A stretch of DNA of 36,675 nucleotides, from assembly GCA_964230805.1 (NCBI GenBank), contig CAXRIA010000024.1:1-36675 (forward strand), written 5' to 3'. The notes under the pieces were generated by a model. The model was not told the origin of the DNA and ran no database searches. It worked only from the letters and a program-made list of their open reading frames with translations. This DNA comes from Flavicella sp964230805 (GTDB lineage Bacteria; Bacteroidota; Bacteroidia; Flavobacteriales; Flavobacteriaceae). This document shows, one piece after another, positions 34,272-36,675 of the stretch. Made by a program: the position numbers and the translations under genes. Numbering within the stretch: the first letter of the stretch is position 1; every line of letters begins with the position of its first letter.

Positions 34272-34314
34272 AAAAAAACGATTTTTAATTAGAATCGTTT
34301 GTAACATAGGTTAC
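34272..34314 (-). terminator. Hairpin with T run, plus GTAAC inverted repeat, upstream of the repeat lipoprotein
   Basis: On the minus strand AAACGATT pairs with AATCGTTT around a 9-nt loop, followed by seven T residues (34300 to 34272). It could stop transcription coming from the NERD gene, or act on the lipoprotein's own leader. Just upstream, GTAAC-N4-GTTAC (34301-34314) is a small dyad that could be an operator. Confidence 0.5.
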
Positions 34315-34383
34315 ATTTTGACGGAACTGTACATTTTTTCGCATTGCGATGGGAAAGAAATAAGTAAGTGCATGGGTTCATGA

Positions 34384-34491
34384 ACCAAACTTCAGAAAGC
34401 AATGGGACACTCTTCTATAAATGTTTCTTTGACCTACTTGAGAGGCTTGGAAGTGGCTGAATTGAAGGAGGAGGATATGCCTATGGTTTGG
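34384..34491 (+). pseudogene. Tyrosine recombinase C-terminal remnant (copy A)
   Basis: The plus-strand frame after the stop codon at 34381 reads LQKAMGHSSINVSLTYLRGL and continues to EEDMPMVW. This matches the end of Bacteroidota tyrosine recombinases: the GHSSI block with its catalytic histidine, then the Tyr nucleophile in LTYLRG and the short C-terminal tail. The rest of the catalytic domain and the whole N-terminus are absent. The frame then runs into the 3' end of the NERD gene on the other strand. A second decayed copy lies at 35272-35370. Confidence 0.75.
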
Positions 34492-34501
34492 TTAAGATCT
34501 T

Positions 34502-35209
34502 TTAATCAAGAATTCTGTGTTTTCCTACAATATTTTTGATATTATCAATATGCTGTTTATGATAGTCTTTATTTGCACCATTCAAAACAGCCCCTTTGAG
34601 CGTATCAACAACTTCTTGTTTATTTTCATAAGGGGCTTGTTCATTATTAGCTTTAATAGAATTTAGAGCTTCAAGTATTCTATGCGGTTTCACAATAAAT
34701 GTTCCTTTTGGCACATAATTAATTTCTTTTAGTCTGCAATCTCCGTAAAACACAATTATTGAAAAGAATGGTATTTTATCAAACTGTTTAAGACTATTCT
34801 TTAAGCTTGAAATCTGACTTTTAACTTGTTTTATTGGGTTGTAAAAACGATACTTTCTTTTGCCATAAGCCATAACTTGCGTCCAATTGGTTTGATTACC
34901 ATTTCCAAATATCCAACCACTGTAATCTTTAACCTCTATTACAATAATTCCCTGTATTGTTGCTATGACAATATCAACTTGTGAAAATTTATCATTCTCT
35001 TTTTTTATAATTAAGTCGTGAAATATTGTTTTAGAATTTACACCGCTTTTCAAAAGCTTAAGAATTAAATTAAGCTCTGAATTTGTACCCCTGTTTAGTG
35101 AAGTTACAGATTTAATTAATTCTTGATTTTTATGACGCTTGTAAACATTTAGGATTATTATGAATAAGATTAAAAATGATAAAACTCCTATGAATACTAT
35201 TGTTGTCAT
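34502..35209 (-). CDS. Membrane-anchored NERD-domain protein (nuclease-related)
   Basis: This 235-residue protein has one N-terminal membrane helix (about 4-22) and a cytosolic NERD domain. NERD domains are related to PD-(D/E)xK nucleases. The expected core is visible as QVDIVIATIQGIIVIEVKDY, with Asp, Glu and Lys in the catalytic D...ExK positions, then a W-containing strand (SGWIFGNGNQTNWTQ). NERD proteins occur in phage defence and mobile-element contexts, but the substrate here is unknown. The gene is visibly more AT-rich than the ygiQ and mscS region and lies between two recombinase remnants, suggesting horizontal gain. Confidence 0.85.
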   Translation of the reverse strand: MTTIVFIGVLSFLILFIIILNVYKRHKNQELIKSVTSLNRGTNSELNLILKLLKSGVNSKTIFHDLIIKKENDKFSQVDIVIATIQGIIVIEVKDYSGWIFGNGNQTNWTQVMAYGKRKYRFYNPIKQVKSQISSLKNSLKQFDKIPFFSIIVFYGDCRLKEINYVPKGTFIVKPHRILEALNSIKANNEQAPYENKQEVVDTLKGAVLNGANKDYHKQHIDNIKNIVGKHRILD

Positions 35210-35271
35210 TTTGTAGAGATGTGCCTTATAAATATCATCTCTAAAGTTAACTAAATTATATTTGAGAATAG

Positions 35272-35370
35272 ATAAAGAAAGCTATAAACTCTTCTATAAA
35301 TCTGTATTTAAACTACTTACATGGCTTGAAAACAACTGAATTAACTGAGGAAGATATGCCTATGGTCTGA
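35272..35370 (+). pseudogene. Tyrosine recombinase C-terminal remnant (copy B)
   Basis: The frame reads KKAINSSINLYLNYLHGLK and ends EEDMPMV followed by TGA. It aligns end to end with copy A at 34384-34491, with GH of the catalytic block reduced to one Asn. It keeps the Tyr-containing block and the identical tail EEDMPMV, and has a stop where copy A has Trp. It lacks catalytic His and all upstream parts, so it is inactive. It lies just upstream of the NERD gene start. Confidence 0.7.
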
Positions 35371-35407
35371 CCACAAATGTTCCCTTCTCTTACATTTAAC
35401 AATTTGT

Positions 35408-36675
35408 CTAAAAAGAATCCGTCTTCAGAACTCCAAGAATTTTCACCATTGCATAGGTGTCTAACTTACAGTACTCCAAAAGTTGTTTTCTTGTTTCTTC
35501 AACATCGCCTTCAAAAGTTCCATTAACCATGGAAAGAAATGTGTTTGATGCGGTACCACCTTCTTTGATTTCAAGGTTATTATACGACAATTCAGGAACC
35601 AATGCTGGCAAGACTGCCTTGATCGAATAACTCCCCTTCATTTCAGGGGTATAGTACCACTTCTGTTGGAAAGGAATCATAAGGTCTTTCAAACGATTTA
35701 CAATCCCTCTCAACTCATTAGAATACTCAGGGAATACATCGATAAGATCATTTAGTTTCCCTCTCTCAAAACCAATGTTGTAGACTAAAATATCACCACT
35801 GGTGCCACAATCCTGAATCAGTTGTTTTATAAACCCAATTCTTGGATCTTGGGATGGGTCTGCGAGGTACTCCCGATGTTCTAATTCAGATATCGAAGTT
35901 TCTTGAATGTGGAGTGAGTATTGAAATACCAGTTGTTGGTAAGGTCTACTTCCATTATAGATTGGAACCGCAGGACCAATGGTTTCAAAGTCTAAGAAGT
36001 ACAAAGGATAATTTAAGCCACTGGTGAAGTTTCTTATTTCATCAATGTCAATATGACTTGTTCCATTGATTTCTGATTGAACCTGTAACACTTGGTTTGG
36101 ATTCAGAGAAGTCCGAGCAAGATCTATCTGATTCAATGTGATTACTCCCTGATTACATAAATCAAACTTCTTTTTACTTCTTAGGTTAGCGATATCAAAA
36201 ACGGAATAGTCAGGAATGTGTTTCCAACAGGTTCCCTTAAAATCACATTCGTAAGGATCGGAACAATGTGGACCAATGTCCCTTTGAGGAACTTCTGTAC
36301 CTTCAATGACAGTCTTAAGTCTTCTAACTTCATTTGGTATTCGCGGGAGAAAGTCTAAAACTCGATCGTACACAGATTCGATGGTAAACAATTGATGAAT
36401 GTCTAATTCTCCATTTTTCACATATTGGTTATTAATATGAACAATCGATATGTCTTTAAGGTCGATTCCAGAATTTGTAATAGTATAATATTGGATTGCT
36501 GCATCCTTGATGTAGGTGTCGGATACCTTAGTAGAACTTTTCACTTCATAGGCTTTCCAACCATCATTATCTTTAACCAAGATATCTAATGCAGCGAGGT
36601 CATCGTTGTATAGGAAAGTAGCTTCATAGATAATGGATTCGCCTTGAGAGATAAATTCTACCGTCTTTCCCACGG
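35408..36675 (-). CDS. DUF2779 protein: RecB/Cas4-like nuclease part plus DEDD exonuclease (N-terminus beyond window edge)
   Basis: Numbering is from the GTG at 36673, which is probably an internal valine; family members are about 80-100 residues longer at the N-terminus. Residues 16-47 hold a PD-(D/E)xK core (YEATF, LAALDILV, then AYEVKSST, with D30, E43 and K45). Cysteines 137, 143 and 149 (CSDPYEC...GTCW) look like the C-terminal ligands of a Cas4/RecB-type Fe-S cluster. Residues 224-412 form an RNase H-like DEDD exonuclease: Exo I FLDFETIG (D228, E230), Exo II VYNIGFERG, Exo III YCKLDTYAM (Y401, D405). The biological role is unknown. It ends about 200 bp from the NERD gene on the same strand. 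Confidence 0.85.
   Translation of the reverse strand, partial: VGKTVEFISQGESIIYEATFLYNDDLAALDILVKDNDGWKAYEVKSSTKVSDTYIKDAAIQYYTITNSGIDLKDISIVHINNQYVKNGELDIHQLFTIESVYDRVLDFLPRIPNEVRRLKTVIEGTEVPQRDIGPHCSDPYECDFKGTCWKHIPDYSVFDIANLRSKKKFDLCNQGVITLNQIDLARTSLNPNQVLQVQSEINGTSHIDIDEIRNFTSGLNYPLYFLDFETIGPAVPIYNGSRPYQQLVFQYSLHIQETSISELEHREYLADPSQDPRIGFIKQLIQDCGTSGDILVYNIGFERGKLNDLIDVFPEYSNELRGIVNRLKDLMIPFQQKWYYTPEMKGSYSIKAVLPALVPELSYNNLEIKEGGTASNTFLSMVNGTFEGDVEETRKQLLEYCKLDTYAMVKILGVLKTDSF

Noticed and set aside
34383..34493. 8-bp inverted repeat AACCAAAC / GTTTGGTT flanking recombinase remnant A
   Set aside because: It is too short to call a terminal repeat, and the second half is part of the coding remnant; chance is likely.
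1..36675. CRISPR arrays, complete insertion sequences, complete prophage
   Set aside because: No regularly spaced short repeats, transposase genes or phage structural genes were seen. The only mobile traces are the recombinase and GIY-YIG remnants.

Overview
The window comes from a Bacteroidota chromosome, most likely Flavobacteriaceae. The evidence is a compact mraZ-to-ftsZ cluster with the phylum's long FtsZ, -7 promoter elements of the TAnnTTTG type, few Shine-Dalgarno sequences, a hybrid two-component (HTCS) AraC-type C-terminus, and Cys-anchored lipoproteins. I cannot name a genus.

Layout. (1) 1-1.9 kb: the C-terminal end of an AraC-type regulator, a lipoprotein formylglycine-generating enzyme (FGE) with both catalytic cysteines, and a tRNA-Arg(UCG) on the minus strand. 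A 17-bp copy of the tRNA 3' end lies downstream of the tRNA and a GIY-YIG nuclease remnant lies upstream of it. (2) 1.9-18.2 kb, minus strand: yqeY as a separate unit, then the division and cell-wall cluster, transcribed mraZ-rsmH-ftsL-ftsI-murE-mraY-murD-ftsW-murG-murC-ftsQ-ftsA-ftsZ and closed by a strong terminator. A MraZ-type operator of GTGG boxes at 10-bp spacing lies upstream of mraZ. (3) 18.3-20.6 kb, plus strand: alpha/beta hydrolase, the ribosome-assembly GTPase EngB and an RluA-type pseudouridine synthase. (4) 20.7-26.8 kb, minus strand: a branched-chain amino acid operon ilvD-ilvB-ilvN-ilvC. Upstream of ilvD is a complete transcription attenuator that is easy to overlook: promoter, 22-residue valine-rich leader peptide, a possible antiterminator overlapping the leader stop codon, and a strong terminator. 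(5) 26.9-33.3 kb: an AlkB-type membrane di-iron hydroxylase, an exported HEIVH protein, an MscS channel, a YgiQ-type radical SAM protein and a small lipoprotein. (6) 33.5-36.7 kb: a lipoprotein made of three nearly identical 66-residue PepSY-like repeats, then an AT-rich accessory segment. In that segment a membrane-anchored NERD nuclease-like gene sits between two decayed tyrosine-recombinase C-terminal fragments, followed by an edge-truncated DUF2779 protein that combines a RecB/Cas4-like part with a DEDD exonuclease.

How the genes work together. The dcw cluster supplies peptidoglycan precursors (MurC/D/E, MraY, MurG), septal synthesis (FtsW, FtsI, FtsQ, FtsL) and the cytokinetic ring (FtsA, FtsZ). 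murF, murB and ddl are not in the window. The ilv operon encodes all shared steps of valine/isoleucine synthesis except the final transaminase, and its leader appears to sense charged tRNA-Val. The two ends of the window, at tRNA-Arg and at 34.3-36.7 kb, carry scars of mobile elements. The most interesting results are the ilv attenuator, the recombinase-flanked nuclease segment, and the tRNA-Arg integration footprint.
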